64,000 nucleotides of DNA from the NCBI RefSeq assembly GCF_003610255.1, contig NZ_RAPS01000001.1, positions 3,348,001-3,412,000 on the forward strand, given 5' to 3'. The position numbers and the translations under genes are program-made. The notes under the pieces are model-generated. The model saw nothing but the letters and a program-made list of their open reading frames with translations, was not told the DNA's origin and did no database searches. Origin of the DNA: Streptomyces sp. TLI_171 (GTDB taxonomy: Bacteria > Actinomycetota > Actinomycetes > Streptomycetales > Streptomycetaceae). This document shows positions 28,749-36,574 of this stretch, one piece after another (the first letter of the stretch is position 1; every line of letters begins with the position of its first letter).

Positions 28749-30455
28749 GTGACCACCGGCCAGCCCCACCCCGTCGACCCGTCCCCGGTACTCCGGGCGT
28801 ACGGCGCGTGCGTCGACGGGCTGTTCACCTACTGCCTGTCCGTGCTCTGCGAGCACGCCGCCGCCACCGCGGCCGTCCTGGAAGTCCGCGACCTGGCGCA
28901 GCGCCACGGCGACCGGCTCGCCGACCCGGCGCTGCTGCGCGCCTGGCTGTACGCGCTGGCCCGGCACCGCTGCCTGGCCCGGCTGGACGGCGCCGCCGAG
29001 GCGGACGCCGCGGCCGCGCCGCCGCCCGGCACCGCGCGCGAGCGGCGCCGCGAACTCGCCTCGCTGGCCTGGCCCGAGGCGGCCGGCACCGACCCGGAGC
29101 AGCGCGAGGCGCTGGAACTGGCGGTCCGTCACAAGCTGACCGGCAGCGAGGTCGCGGCGGTGCTCGGCCTGACCGCGGAGGCCGCGGCGGAGCTGCTGGA
29201 CGCGGCGGGCGCCGAGGTCGGCCGGACCAGGACGGCGCTGCTGGTGCTCGGCGTCGGCTCCTGCCGGGAGCTGACCCAGCTCGGCGGGGTCGGCGCGGAG
29301 TCCTGGCGCGGCTGGGTGCTCGGCCCGGCGCTCCGCCGCGAGCTGGTGCTGCACCTGGTGGAGTGCCCGACCTGCCGGGGCACGGCGGAGCGGGTCGCCG
29401 GCCAGCTCGGCCACGGCCTGGCCGGCCTGCCGGGCCTGCCGCTGCTGGCCGCGCCCGGACCGCTGCGCCCGGCCTCGGCGCCGGTCGGCGGGACGGCGTT
29501 CCTGGCGGGGGCGGCGGCCGGCCGGCGGGCGGCGCAGGGCCCCGGCGAGCCGCGGTTCGACCAGCGCGGCTTCCCCCGGCACCGGCTGCCCGCGCCGCCG
29601 CGCGGCTCGGCGGTGCGCCAGCGGGTGGTGACCACGGGCGTGCTGGCGGCGGTGCTGGCCGCGCCGGTGGTGGCGCTGTGGAGCGCGCACCGGGACGGCG
29701 GGGACGAGCCGGCCTCGGCGGTGTCCTCGGTGCGGGTGGACGGTCCGGCCGGTGCGGGCGGGCGGGTGCCGGCGCCGGAGCCGACCTCGGTGCAGGCCCT
29801 GCCGCCCGCCACGGGCACCCTGCAGCTGGCGGGCGCGGTGGCCGCAGAAACGTCCCTGCCGACCCTCCAGGGCCCCGCCGTTCCGGTGCCCTCGCGGGGC
29901 TCCACGGTGCTGTCCAGCCCGACGCTGACCGCCGAACCGGCCCCCGCGCCGAGCCGGCTGACCGTGGAGGCCGGCGAGTACGGAAACCGCACGGTGATCA
30001 CGCTGACCAACACCGGTGGCAGCGCGCTGTCCTGGCACGCCGTGCTGGACGTGGACTGGCTGCGGCTGAGCCGCGACGCCGGCACCCTGGCCCCCGGCCA
30101 GCGGATCACCGTCACGGTCACGGTGGACGAGAGCCGGGTGCCGGAGTCCAAGTGGACGGCGCACCTGGCGCTGCCGCCGTCCACCGCGGTGGTCACCCTG
30201 GAGGGTGGCACCGACCACCGCGGGGTGCCCACGCCCGAGCCGACGCCCACCCCGTCGGCCTCGGTACCCGCCTCCCCCTCCCCGTCCGACTCGCCGAGTC
30301 CGGCCGGTCCGTCCGGCTCGACGTCCCCGTCGCCGTCCGCGTCCCCGTCCGCCCCGGCCTCGTCCTCGCCGTCCCCCAGCGCCCCGGCGTCCGCCTCGCC
30401 CAGCTCCTCGGCGTCCCCGGCCGACCCCGCCGGGTCGGCACCGCCGTCGCCCTGA
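28749..30455 (+). CDS. Membrane protein with sigma-like domain, zinc anti-sigma motif and BACON domain
   Basis: 568 residues. Residues 1-170 resemble an ECF sigma factor in outline: YGACVDGLFTYCLSVLCEHAAATAAVLEV, LRAWLYALARHRC, and a region-4-like helix-turn-helix LTGSEVAAVLGLTAEAAAELL. H202, C206 and C209 form H-x3-C-x2-C, the zinc anti-sigma motif (HLVECPTC). A transmembrane segment (about 293-312, VLAAVLAAPVVALW) leads to an outer BACON-like domain (about 404-486, NTGGSALSWHAVLDVDWLRLS) and a Ser/Pro tail. It could be a membrane-tethered regulator or a degenerate sigma/anti-sigma fusion. GTG start, apparently leaderless, divergent from radA. Confidence 0.75.
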   Translation: MTTGQPHPVDPSPVLRAYGACVDGLFTYCLSVLCEHAAATAAVLEVRDLAQRHGDRLADPALLRAWLYALARHRCLARLDGAAEADAAAAPPPGTARERRRELASLAWPEAAGTDPEQREALELAVRHKLTGSEVAAVLGLTAEAAAELLDAAGAEVGRTRTALLVLGVGSCRELTQLGGVGAESWRGWVLGPALRRELVLHLVECPTCRGTAERVAGQLGHGLAGLPGLPLLAAPGPLRPASAPVGGTAFLAGAAAGRRAAQGPGEPRFDQRGFPRHRLPAPPRGSAVRQRVVTTGVLAAVLAAPVVALWSAHRDGGDEPASAVSSVRVDGPAGAGGRVPAPEPTSVQALPPATGTLQLAGAVAAETSLPTLQGPAVPVPSRGSTVLSSPTLTAEPAPAPSRLTVEAGEYGNRTVITLTNTGGSALSWHAVLDVDWLRLSRDAGTLAPGQRITVTVTVDESRVPESKWTAHLALPPSTAVVTLEGGTDHRGVPTPEPTPTPSASVPASPSPSDSPSPAGPSGSTSPSPSASPSAPASSSPSPSAPASASPSSSASPADPAGSAPPSP

Positions 30456-30462
30456 CGGCTGG

Positions 30463-30810
30463 TCAGTCCGCCGCGGCGCTCGCCGGCGGGCGTGCGCCGC
30501 GGGCCACCGCCTCCTCCAGCGAGGCCCCAGGACGGGGTCGGCGGGAACGACTCCGTCCGGGCCGAGCACACCGGACCGGCCCGGTGTGCTCGGTGAGCCG
30601 CACGAAGGAGGGCTGCGCCCCGGCGACGATCAGCCGTCCGCCGCGGGCGCCCAGCTCCTCGGCCTTGCGCAGCAGCAGCCCGACCGTGCGTCCGCGGCGG
30701 GGCGAGCGCGGCGACGCCTGCGCGGAGTGCAGCAGCCGCCCGGTGTCGGGGAGCCTGCCGACGATCGGTTCGCCGCCGGCCACGACGATCAGGCCGCCGG
30801 CGACCGGCAT
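30463..30810 (-). pseudogene. Remnant of a STAS-like protein with two compensating frameshifts
   Basis: The open frame encodes GGLIVVAGGEPIVG, then AEELGARGGRLIVAGAQPSF, which resembles the end of a STAS domain, then an Arg/Pro-rich stretch with poor codon use, then SLEEAVARGARPP. Deleting 10 bases (the insert GCCGGTCCGG inside the palindrome at 30562-30593) and adding one G to the G-run near 30525-30530 restores a natural-looking reading HTGVLGPDGVVPADPVLGAS-LEEA. The gene also lacks any N-terminal half. It directly follows the GAP-family gene on the same strand. Confidence 0.55.
30562..30593. repeat. Perfect 13-bp palindrome inside the remnant gene
   Basis: CCGAGCACACCGG - ACCGGC - CCGGTGTGCTCGG. 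It coincides with the place where the reading frame breaks and may have arisen from a 10-base palindromic insertion. Confidence 0.8.
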
Positions 30811-30835
30811 CAGGATGTGCGCGGCGTCCGGCGGG

Positions 30836-31504
30836 TCAGGCGAGGCCCGAGACGGCGTCTCCGATGTACTTCACGCCGAGGACCAGCAGCACCACCATCA
30901 TGATCGCCGAGTTGTGGGCGGACATCCACGCCTTCCACTCGCCGAGCACCTTGGCCGACCTGCTGCCGCCGACCAGGTACACGCCGAGCGGCAGCAGCGT
31001 GCAGAGCGAGCCGATCACCACCAGCAGCGCCCCGGCGACGGCCTTGCCCCCGCCGCTCGCCCCGCTGGTGGCGATGGACACCGCGCCGCCGACGGCCAGC
31101 ACCAGGTTCTTCGGGTTGGCGGCGACCAGAGCCGCCGCCAGGCCCGCGGACTTCGCCGGGGTGAAGGTGTCGATCGCCCGCATCCAGCCCGGCGGTTCGA
31201 CGACCTTCCCCTCCCGGGGCCGCTTCTGCCACTGCTGTCCGGCGAGCAGCACGAACAGCACGCCGAGCGCCAGCTTCACCCAGTACGACCAGTCGGGCTT
31301 CCCCGCACCGCTCTCGATGCCGGACCCGGCCAGCACCACCACGGTGGTGACGGCGCCCAGCGCCAGCACCCAGCCGAGCGTGAACGCGGTGCCGTTGGAC
31401 CGCCCGCGCGGGGTGGCCAGCATCAGGATCACCGCGATCAGCGGCACCGGGCTGATCGCGATGCCGACCGCCGAGGCCAGCATCTGCCCGATCGCGTCAC
31501 CCAT
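30836..31504 (-). CDS. GAP-family (Sap/LysE-like) membrane protein
   Basis: 222 residues, about six transmembrane helices. IAISPVPLIAVILMLATPRGRSNGTAFTLGW and AALVAANPKNLVLAVGGAVSIA are characteristic of the GAP/SfLAP proteins, distant LysE relatives linked in mycobacteria to lipid export. ATG at 31504 with GGGAG seven bases upstream. Downstream of the DUF1254 pair on the same strand with 15 bases between, so possibly one operon. Substrate unknown. Confidence 0.82.
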   Translation of the reverse strand: MGDAIGQMLASAVGIAISPVPLIAVILMLATPRGRSNGTAFTLGWVLALGAVTTVVVLAGSGIESGAGKPDWSYWVKLALGVLFVLLAGQQWQKRPREGKVVEPPGWMRAIDTFTPAKSAGLAAALVAANPKNLVLAVGGAVSIATSGASGGGKAVAGALLVVIGSLCTLLPLGVYLVGGSRSAKVLGEWKAWMSAHNSAIMMVVLLVLGVKYIGDAVSGLA

Positions 31505-31519
31505 CTCTCGACTCCCGGT

Positions 31520-32851
31520 TCAGCGCAGCCGGACGGCCGGCAGCCGGTAGCTGCCGTCGAGCACCGCGTCCTGCGGCTGGTACATCCGCACCATCGGCCG
31601 GAACCCGCCCGCGGGGGTGGGTAGCCAGTTCGCGAACTCGTCGGCGTCGGACGGGCGTTCGCGCTGCAGGTGGAGGGTGAGCGAGCCGTCGTCGGCGTAC
31701 ACCAGGCCGGGGGTGCGGTCGCCGATCGAGTACCGGTCGATCTCGTTGGCGACCAGCAGGTAGTCCGGGGTGCTGTACATCGTCACCGACCAGAACGCGC
31801 CGACCGGCGGGGTCTGCTCGAACCGCAGGGTGTAGGCCCTGGAGCCGTCCAGCGGGACGCCGTCGGAGTCGTTGTAGGTGGTGGCGTACGCCGCCTCGTA
31901 CGCGTGGTTGCCCCACAGGCCGGCCCGGGCGGCGACCGCGCGGGACAGGTAGGCGGCGCGGCGGTCGGCGATCTTCCACTGCGGCTCGGCACGGGTGCCG
32001 GGGCCGAGGAAGTCCAGGTTGTAGTCGAACAGGTGCAGGTTGGCGCTCCACTCGCCGGTCGCCTCGCCGGTGCTGCCGGTGGCCGCCTCCACCCGCTCCT
32101 TGCCCGCGGCCAGGCCCTTGGCGAGCGCCGCCACCCACTCGGCCGGGCCGTCCAGGTACGGCGAGCGGCCCGCGTCGAGCAGCCCGATCGGGGCGAAGCG
32201 CTGCTGGAACTCGACGTCGGCGGCGGCGGGCGGGAACGCCGCCGCCCAGACCCGCATCCGTTCCAGGAACGCCAGCTCCTCCGGCACCCCGGGGTCCGGC
32301 TCCGGCAGCCCGGCGAGCACGCCGCCCGGGGCGAGCGGAGCGAGCGTCAGCTGCTGCTGCAGGGCGCGCACCCGGTCCAGGTCGTCCGGCCCCTCGCAGG
32401 AGTTGCGCACCACGAGGGCCGCCACCGCAGTCGGCGCGACGATCACCGGGATGTCCTCGGGCGCGGTGCCCTGCCAGCCGGGCGGGGCGATCAGCCAGGT
32501 CTGCTCGGCGGTGCCGGAGGAACGGCGGCCCACGTAGGCGAAGTTGTTGGTCCACGCGTCGACGAACTGCAGCACGTCGTACGCCCCGCCGGTGTCCGGG
32601 ACGTGCAGCACCAGCGGCCCGCCGGACAGGTCCAGCGGCGCCATCGAGTACAGCGTGTCGTTGTTCACCGACACGAAGTGCGTTGCGGCGGTGCCCAGTT
32701 CACTGGCGTGGCCGAAGGTGTTCCACTCGGTCGGGCCGATCGGTCCCATCCCGCGGCGGTGGACGGCGCCCACCGCGTCCAGGTTGGCGACCAGCGGGTA
32801 GCCGTACACGAAGGCCTCGGCGGCCAGCATCTCGGGAGTGGCGTCAACCAT
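31520..32851 (-). CDS. DUF1254/DUF1214 protein, copy A
   Basis: 443 residues. Typical layout: DUF1254 region EAFVYGYPLVAN...NNDTLYSMAPLDLSGGPLVLHVPD, then DUF1214 with FWSVTMYSTPDYLLVANEIDRYSIGD, YADDGSLTLHL and NWLPTPAGGF. No signal peptide, so apparently cytoplasmic. Biochemical role is not established for the family. It is the second of two tandem paralogues; the DUF1214 segment at 31621-31760 is almost identical in DNA to 32980-33119. Confidence 0.85.
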   Translation of the reverse strand: MVDATPEMLAAEAFVYGYPLVANLDAVGAVHRRGMGPIGPTEWNTFGHASELGTAATHFVSVNNDTLYSMAPLDLSGGPLVLHVPDTGGAYDVLQFVDAWTNNFAYVGRRSSGTAEQTWLIAPPGWQGTAPEDIPVIVAPTAVAALVVRNSCEGPDDLDRVRALQQQLTLAPLAPGGVLAGLPEPDPGVPEELAFLERMRVWAAAFPPAAADVEFQQRFAPIGLLDAGRSPYLDGPAEWVAALAKGLAAGKERVEAATGSTGEATGEWSANLHLFDYNLDFLGPGTRAEPQWKIADRRAAYLSRAVAARAGLWGNHAYEAAYATTYNDSDGVPLDGSRAYTLRFEQTPPVGAFWSVTMYSTPDYLLVANEIDRYSIGDRTPGLVYADDGSLTLHLQRERPSDADEFANWLPTPAGGFRPMVRMYQPQDAVLDGSYRLPAVRLR

Positions 32852-32878
32852 GGGAACGTCCTTGTCTGATCGGCGGGT

Positions 32879-34174
32879 TCATCGGGGCGTGGGGTCCGGG
32901 AGCTGCCAACTGCCGTCCAGCAGCTCGGGCTTCGGACCGTAGACGCGGACCGCCACCACGTACGGGCCCTCGGGGGCGGGCAGCCAGTTCGCGAACTCGT
33001 CGGCGTCGGAGGGGCGTTCGTACCGGAGGTGGAGGGTGAGGGAGCCGTCGTCGGCGTACACCAGGCCCGGGGTGCGGTCGCCGATCGAGTACCGGTCGAT
33101 CTCGTTGGCGACCAGCAGCCGCTCCGGGAGCCGGTACATGGTGACCGACCAGAAGAACCGGGCCGGCGGGAGCTGCCCGGCCGGGAAGGTCAGCGCCATC
33201 GGCTGCCGGCCGCCCTGCCGAGAGATCCAGCCGCCGTACCAGGCCTCCTCCTCGGGCAGGCCGTACAGGCCCTTGAAGGCCCCGCGGGCCCGGTCCAGGT
33301 AGCGGGTGCCGAGCTGCTCCCGGGTGCCGAACAGGCGGCTGCCGGTGGTGGCGTCCCGCACCGCCGCGGCCAGCTCGGCGCGGCCGTCGGCGATGCCCGC
33401 CAGCAGCGCCTCGCGGACCTCGGCGGGCAGCGCGGCCGGCTCGAAGTCGCCTCCGCCGACGGCCAGTTCGGCGAGCCGCCCGCGCAAGTCGGCGTCCGCG
33501 GGCAGCACCGGGAAGAAGCCCAGCAGGAAGTCCAGGTAGGAGAAGAACTCCAGGGTGTCGAGCACTCCCTCGCCGCGCCACACCGGCCACACCGGCTCGG
33601 CCGCCACCGGCCGCGGCTGGCCGAGGTGCTCGCTCAGCGGCTTCAGCCGGTACCCGGCCTGCACCTGCTCCAGGGCCGGCACGTCGGCCGGCCCGGCCAG
33701 GTAGGTGCGGCCGAGGATGCCGACCAGGTTGGTGTCCGCGCGCACCGCCCCGTCGAAGTCGTCCGGCGGGTTGGACCGGTGCCCCGGGCCCGCGATCAGG
33801 TACCTGCCCGCGCCGTCGCCGGTGGTCCGGGAGCCGACGAAGCCCGCGTACACGGTGTCCAGGTCGTGCACCGGCAGCACGTGGTACCGCTCGGTGGCGG
33901 GCACCTCCAGCACCCACGGCTCGGCCCGCAGGTCCAGCCACGCCCAGGAGTACGGGGTGTCGTTGTTCGGGGTGACCACGTCGGTGTTGGCCGGGGTGGA
34001 CGGCTGCGGACAGTGCCGGAACACGCCGAAACCCCCGACGTATCGGGGGTCCGCCTCGTCGATCGCCTGCGGGTAGATCGTCCGGTAGTTCTCCAGCAGC
34101 GGGTAGCCCCAGATCCACGCCTCCGCCGCCGTCCGGCGGACCGCCGCCGGGTCCGCGCTGGCCGGATTGCCCAT
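32879..34174 (-). CDS. DUF1254/DUF1214 protein, copy B
   Basis: 431 residues from ATG 34174 (MGNPASADPA), preceded by AAGGGTGGG; an in-frame ATG at 34207 lacks a binding site. AWIWGYPLLENYRTIYPQAID, TPNNDTPYSWAWLDLRAEPW and VHDLDTVYAGFVGSR mark DUF1254; FWSVTMYRLPERLLVANEIDRYSIGD marks DUF1214. The N-terminal halves of copies A and B are clearly diverged while the C-terminal ends are nearly the same. Followed by copy A after 27 bases, so cotranscribed. Confidence 0.85.
   Translation of the reverse strand: MGNPASADPAAVRRTAAEAWIWGYPLLENYRTIYPQAIDEADPRYVGGFGVFRHCPQPSTPANTDVVTPNNDTPYSWAWLDLRAEPWVLEVPATERYHVLPVHDLDTVYAGFVGSRTTGDGAGRYLIAGPGHRSNPPDDFDGAVRADTNLVGILGRTYLAGPADVPALEQVQAGYRLKPLSEHLGQPRPVAAEPVWPVWRGEGVLDTLEFFSYLDFLLGFFPVLPADADLRGRLAELAVGGGDFEPAALPAEVREALLAGIADGRAELAAAVRDATTGSRLFGTREQLGTRYLDRARGAFKGLYGLPEEEAWYGGWISRQGGRQPMALTFPAGQLPPARFFWSVTMYRLPERLLVANEIDRYSIGDRTPGLVYADDGSLTLHLRYERPSDADEFANWLPAPEGPYVVAVRVYGPKPELLDGSWQLPDPTPR
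32980..33119. repeat. Near-identical segment shared with 31621-31760
   Basis: About 140 bases agree with only about eight differences, including silent sites, in genes that are otherwise diverged. Suggests recent gene conversion. Confidence 0.75.
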
Positions 34175-34207
34175 GCCGCCCACCCTTCTCCCCACGAAAG
34201 GGACCAT

Positions 34208-34370
34208 TCAGACATACCGGTACACCGGGATGCTATGGGTCCCTCCCCCGCCCGGCATCCGGAGCGTCCGACGATCCGTCAGCCGACGGGTCGTCTGCTA
34301 CGGGCGAAACCGCTCAGCCAGGGGTGAACGCGGCGGATGAACCGGCGGTGCTCCGGAGACCCTCGAAGGC
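34208..34370. promoter_or_regulatory. Divergent promoter region with 11-bp inverted repeat
   Basis: GACGATCCGTC (34270-34280) and GACGGGTCGTC (34285-34295) pair over 11 positions with one G-T wobble, between DUF1254 copy B and the epimerase gene. Possible operator; no clear -35/-10. Confidence 0.4.
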
Positions 34371-35363
34371 ATGGACATCCTTCTACTCGGCGGTTCCAAG
34401 TTCCTCGGCCGCGCCTACGCCGCCGAGGCCCTCGCCCGCGGCCACCGCGTGACCACCTTCAACCGCGGCGTCAGCCGCACCGACCTGCCCGGCGTCGAGG
34501 CCGTCCACGGCGACCGCACCAGCCTCGACGACCTGCGCCGCCTGGTCGACGGCCGCCGGTGGGACGCCGTCGTCGACACCTCCGGCCAGCAGCCGCACGA
34601 CGTCGCCACCGCGGCCCGGCTGCTCGCCGACCGCGTCGGGCACTACGGCTTCGTCTCCTCGGTCCACGCCTTCGCCGACTGGCCCGCCGCCCCCGTGGAC
34701 GCCGACTCCGCCACCCTCGACTGCGCCGGCGACCTGCCGCCCGACCAGCCGTTCGCCAACGCGCTGAAGGCCGGCTGCGAACGCGCCCTGCTCGCCGGCT
34801 TCCCCGGCCCGTCCGCGATCCTCAACTGCGGCCTGCTGATCGGCCCGCACGAGCCGATCGGCCGGCTCCCCTGGTGGTTGGACCGGGTCGCCCGCGGCGG
34901 CCGGGTGCTCGCCCCCGGCACTCCCGACAGCCCGCTCAGCCTGATCGACGCCCGCGACTTCGCCGCGTTCGGACTCGACCTCGCCGAGCAGCGGGCCACC
35001 GGCCGGTACGTCACCACCTCGCCCGTCCGCTCCGCCACCATGGGCGAGTTCCTGGCCGCCTGCCGGACCGCGACCGGCTCCGACGCCGAATTCGTGTGGA
35101 CCTCGGACGAGACGCTGCTCGCCGCCGAGGTCTCCCCCTGGGTCGAACTCCCGCTCTGGGCCCCCGCCACCGACGGCTGGCACGGCACCTGGCGGGCCGA
35201 CCCGGCCACCGCCCTCGCCGCCGGCCTGAGGATCCGCCCGCTGCTCGACACCGTCCGCGACACCTGGGCCTGGCTGGAGGACGGCGGCCGCTCCGAGGTC
35301 GCCTACCGGCAGTTGGACACGCCGCTGGGCATCGACCCGGAGAAGGAGAAGGCGCTGCTCTGA
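34371..35363 (+). CDS. NAD(P)-dependent epimerase/reductase (extended SDR)
   Basis: 330 residues. Rossmann motif ILLLGGSKFLG at the N-terminus, FNRG, and SSVHAF in the catalytic area; the usual YxxxK is not evident, which is common in atypical SDRs of this type (isoflavone-reductase-like or RNA-binding-like). Function not assignable further. ATG at 34371 with only AAGG close by. Its stop overlaps a hairpin shared with the convergent polyprenyl synthase gene. Confidence 0.75.
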   Translation: MDILLLGGSKFLGRAYAAEALARGHRVTTFNRGVSRTDLPGVEAVHGDRTSLDDLRRLVDGRRWDAVVDTSGQQPHDVATAARLLADRVGHYGFVSSVHAFADWPAAPVDADSATLDCAGDLPPDQPFANALKAGCERALLAGFPGPSAILNCGLLIGPHEPIGRLPWWLDRVARGGRVLAPGTPDSPLSLIDARDFAAFGLDLAEQRATGRYVTTSPVRSATMGEFLAACRTATGSDAEFVWTSDETLLAAEVSPWVELPLWAPATDGWHGTWRADPATALAAGLRIRPLLDTVRDTWAWLEDGGRSEVAYRQLDTPLGIDPEKEKALL

Positions 35364-35376
35364 GCCGCCGGCTCAG
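35360..35376. terminator. Hairpin overlapping two convergent stop codons
   Basis: CTGAGCC-GCC-GGCTCAG: the TGA of the epimerase gene and the TGA of the polyprenyl synthase gene are the two arms. Confidence 0.6.
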
Positions 35377-36455
35377 AACGTCCGGCGGGTGACCAGCTCC
35401 GCGAGGGCGAGCAGGTCGTCGGTGCGGGTGGGGTCGGGAACGGCGGCGGCCAGGTGGGCGATCGCGGCGGCCATCCGGTCGCAGCTCTCCGCCTGGGCCC
35501 AGGCGCGGCCGCCAGCCCGGTCGACGGCGTCCGCGGCGGCGGCGAGTTCGGCCGGGCTGAGCGGCCGCCCGCTGGAGTAGAGGGCGGCGAGCTCGGCGCC
35601 GGCCGCGGTGCCGGAGGACAGCGCGTGGACCACCGGCAGCGACTTCTTCCGGGCGGCGAGGTCGGCGCCGACCGGCTTGCCGGTGACCGCGGGGTCGCCC
35701 CAGATGCCGATCAGGTCGTCGATCAGCTGGAAGGCCAGACCGATCTCCCGCCCGAAGGCGTCCATCGCGTCGGCGGTGGCGAGGTCGGCGCCCGCGTACA
35801 GCACGCCGAGCGCGCAGGCGCAGCCGAGCAGCGCCCCGGTCTTGGCCTCCGCCATGGCCAGGCACTCGGCCGGGGTGACGTCCGTGCGCTGCTCGAAGGA
35901 GCAGTCGGCCTGCTGCCCGGCGCACAGTTCGACCACGCAGTCGGCGAGCCGGCGGACGGCGGCCGCGGCCGCCGGGTGCGGGTCCTCGGCGAGCACCCGC
36001 AGGCCCAGCGAGTGCATCGCGTCGCCGGCCAGGATCGCGCCGGTGGTGCCGAACACCCGCCAGGCGGTCGGCCGGTGGCGACGGGTGTGGTCGCGGTCGA
36101 GGACGTCGTCGTGCAGCAGGGTGAAGTTGTGCACCAGCTCGACGGCGGCGGCGGCCCGGACGGCGTCCTGCGGGCGGCCGCCGACGGCGGTGGTCGCGGC
36201 CAGCACCAGCGCGGGGCGGATCGCCTTGCCGGCGCCGACCGCGCTGGGGCTGCCGTCGGCCTCCAGCCAGCCCAGGTGGTAGCCGGAGATCTGCCGCATC
36301 GAGTCGGGGAGGGTGTCGACGGCGGCGCGCAGCGCCGGATCGACCACCGCGCGGGCCCGGCCGAGCAGGGCGAGCGCCTCCGCGGTGTCGCGCCCGCCGT
36401 CGACGGCCGCCGAGCTGTCGCCGTGCTGTTCGCGTTCGGGCACGGTGATGGCCAT
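35373..36455 (-). CDS. Polyprenyl (isoprenyl diphosphate) synthase, predicted encapsulin cargo
   Basis: 360 residues. All-trans prenyl-transferase fold: first Asp-rich motif LLHDDVLDRDHTRRHRP, second FQLIDDLIGIWGDP, GKAIRPALVL near the N-terminus, and FEQRTDVTP. Condenses IPP with an allylic diphosphate; chain length cannot be read. The first 25 or so residues (EREQHGDSSAAVDGGRD) look disordered, as in cargo enzymes of family 2 encapsulins. ATG at 36455 with GGGGGAGGA. It lies 119 bases after the family 2B shell gene on the same strand, separated by a 12-bp hairpin, matching the known shell-cargo pairing. Confidence 0.9.
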   Translation of the reverse strand: MAITVPEREQHGDSSAAVDGGRDTAEALALLGRARAVVDPALRAAVDTLPDSMRQISGYHLGWLEADGSPSAVGAGKAIRPALVLAATTAVGGRPQDAVRAAAAVELVHNFTLLHDDVLDRDHTRRHRPTAWRVFGTTGAILAGDAMHSLGLRVLAEDPHPAAAAAVRRLADCVVELCAGQQADCSFEQRTDVTPAECLAMAEAKTGALLGCACALGVLYAGADLATADAMDAFGREIGLAFQLIDDLIGIWGDPAVTGKPVGADLAARKKSLPVVHALSSGTAAGAELAALYSSGRPLSPAELAAAADAVDRAGGRAWAQAESCDRMAAAIAHLAAAVPDPTRTDDLLALAELVTRRTF

Positions 36456-36540
36456 GGTGGGTCCTCCCCCTCGGCCGGCCCCGGCTGCGGGGCGGGCAGG
36501 AAAGCGCGCTGACGGACCGCCAGCGGGTGGAACGACGGAA

Positions 36541-36570
36541 CGGGCGGGCCCAGGACGGTGGGCCCGCCCG
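36541..36570 (-). terminator. Intercistronic 12-bp hairpin between shell and cargo genes
   Basis: CGGGCGGGCCCA - GGACGG - TGGGCCCGCCCG, followed on the minus strand by TTCCGTCGTT. It probably ends most shell transcripts, with read-through to the cargo gene. Confidence 0.75.
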
Positions 36571-36574
36571 GTGG

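Noticed and set aside
27335..31624. A 1429-codon plus-strand open frame
   Set aside because: Antisense to radA, then frame-shifted through the BACON gene; low-complexity Arg/Pro/Gly product without domains. A product of high GC.
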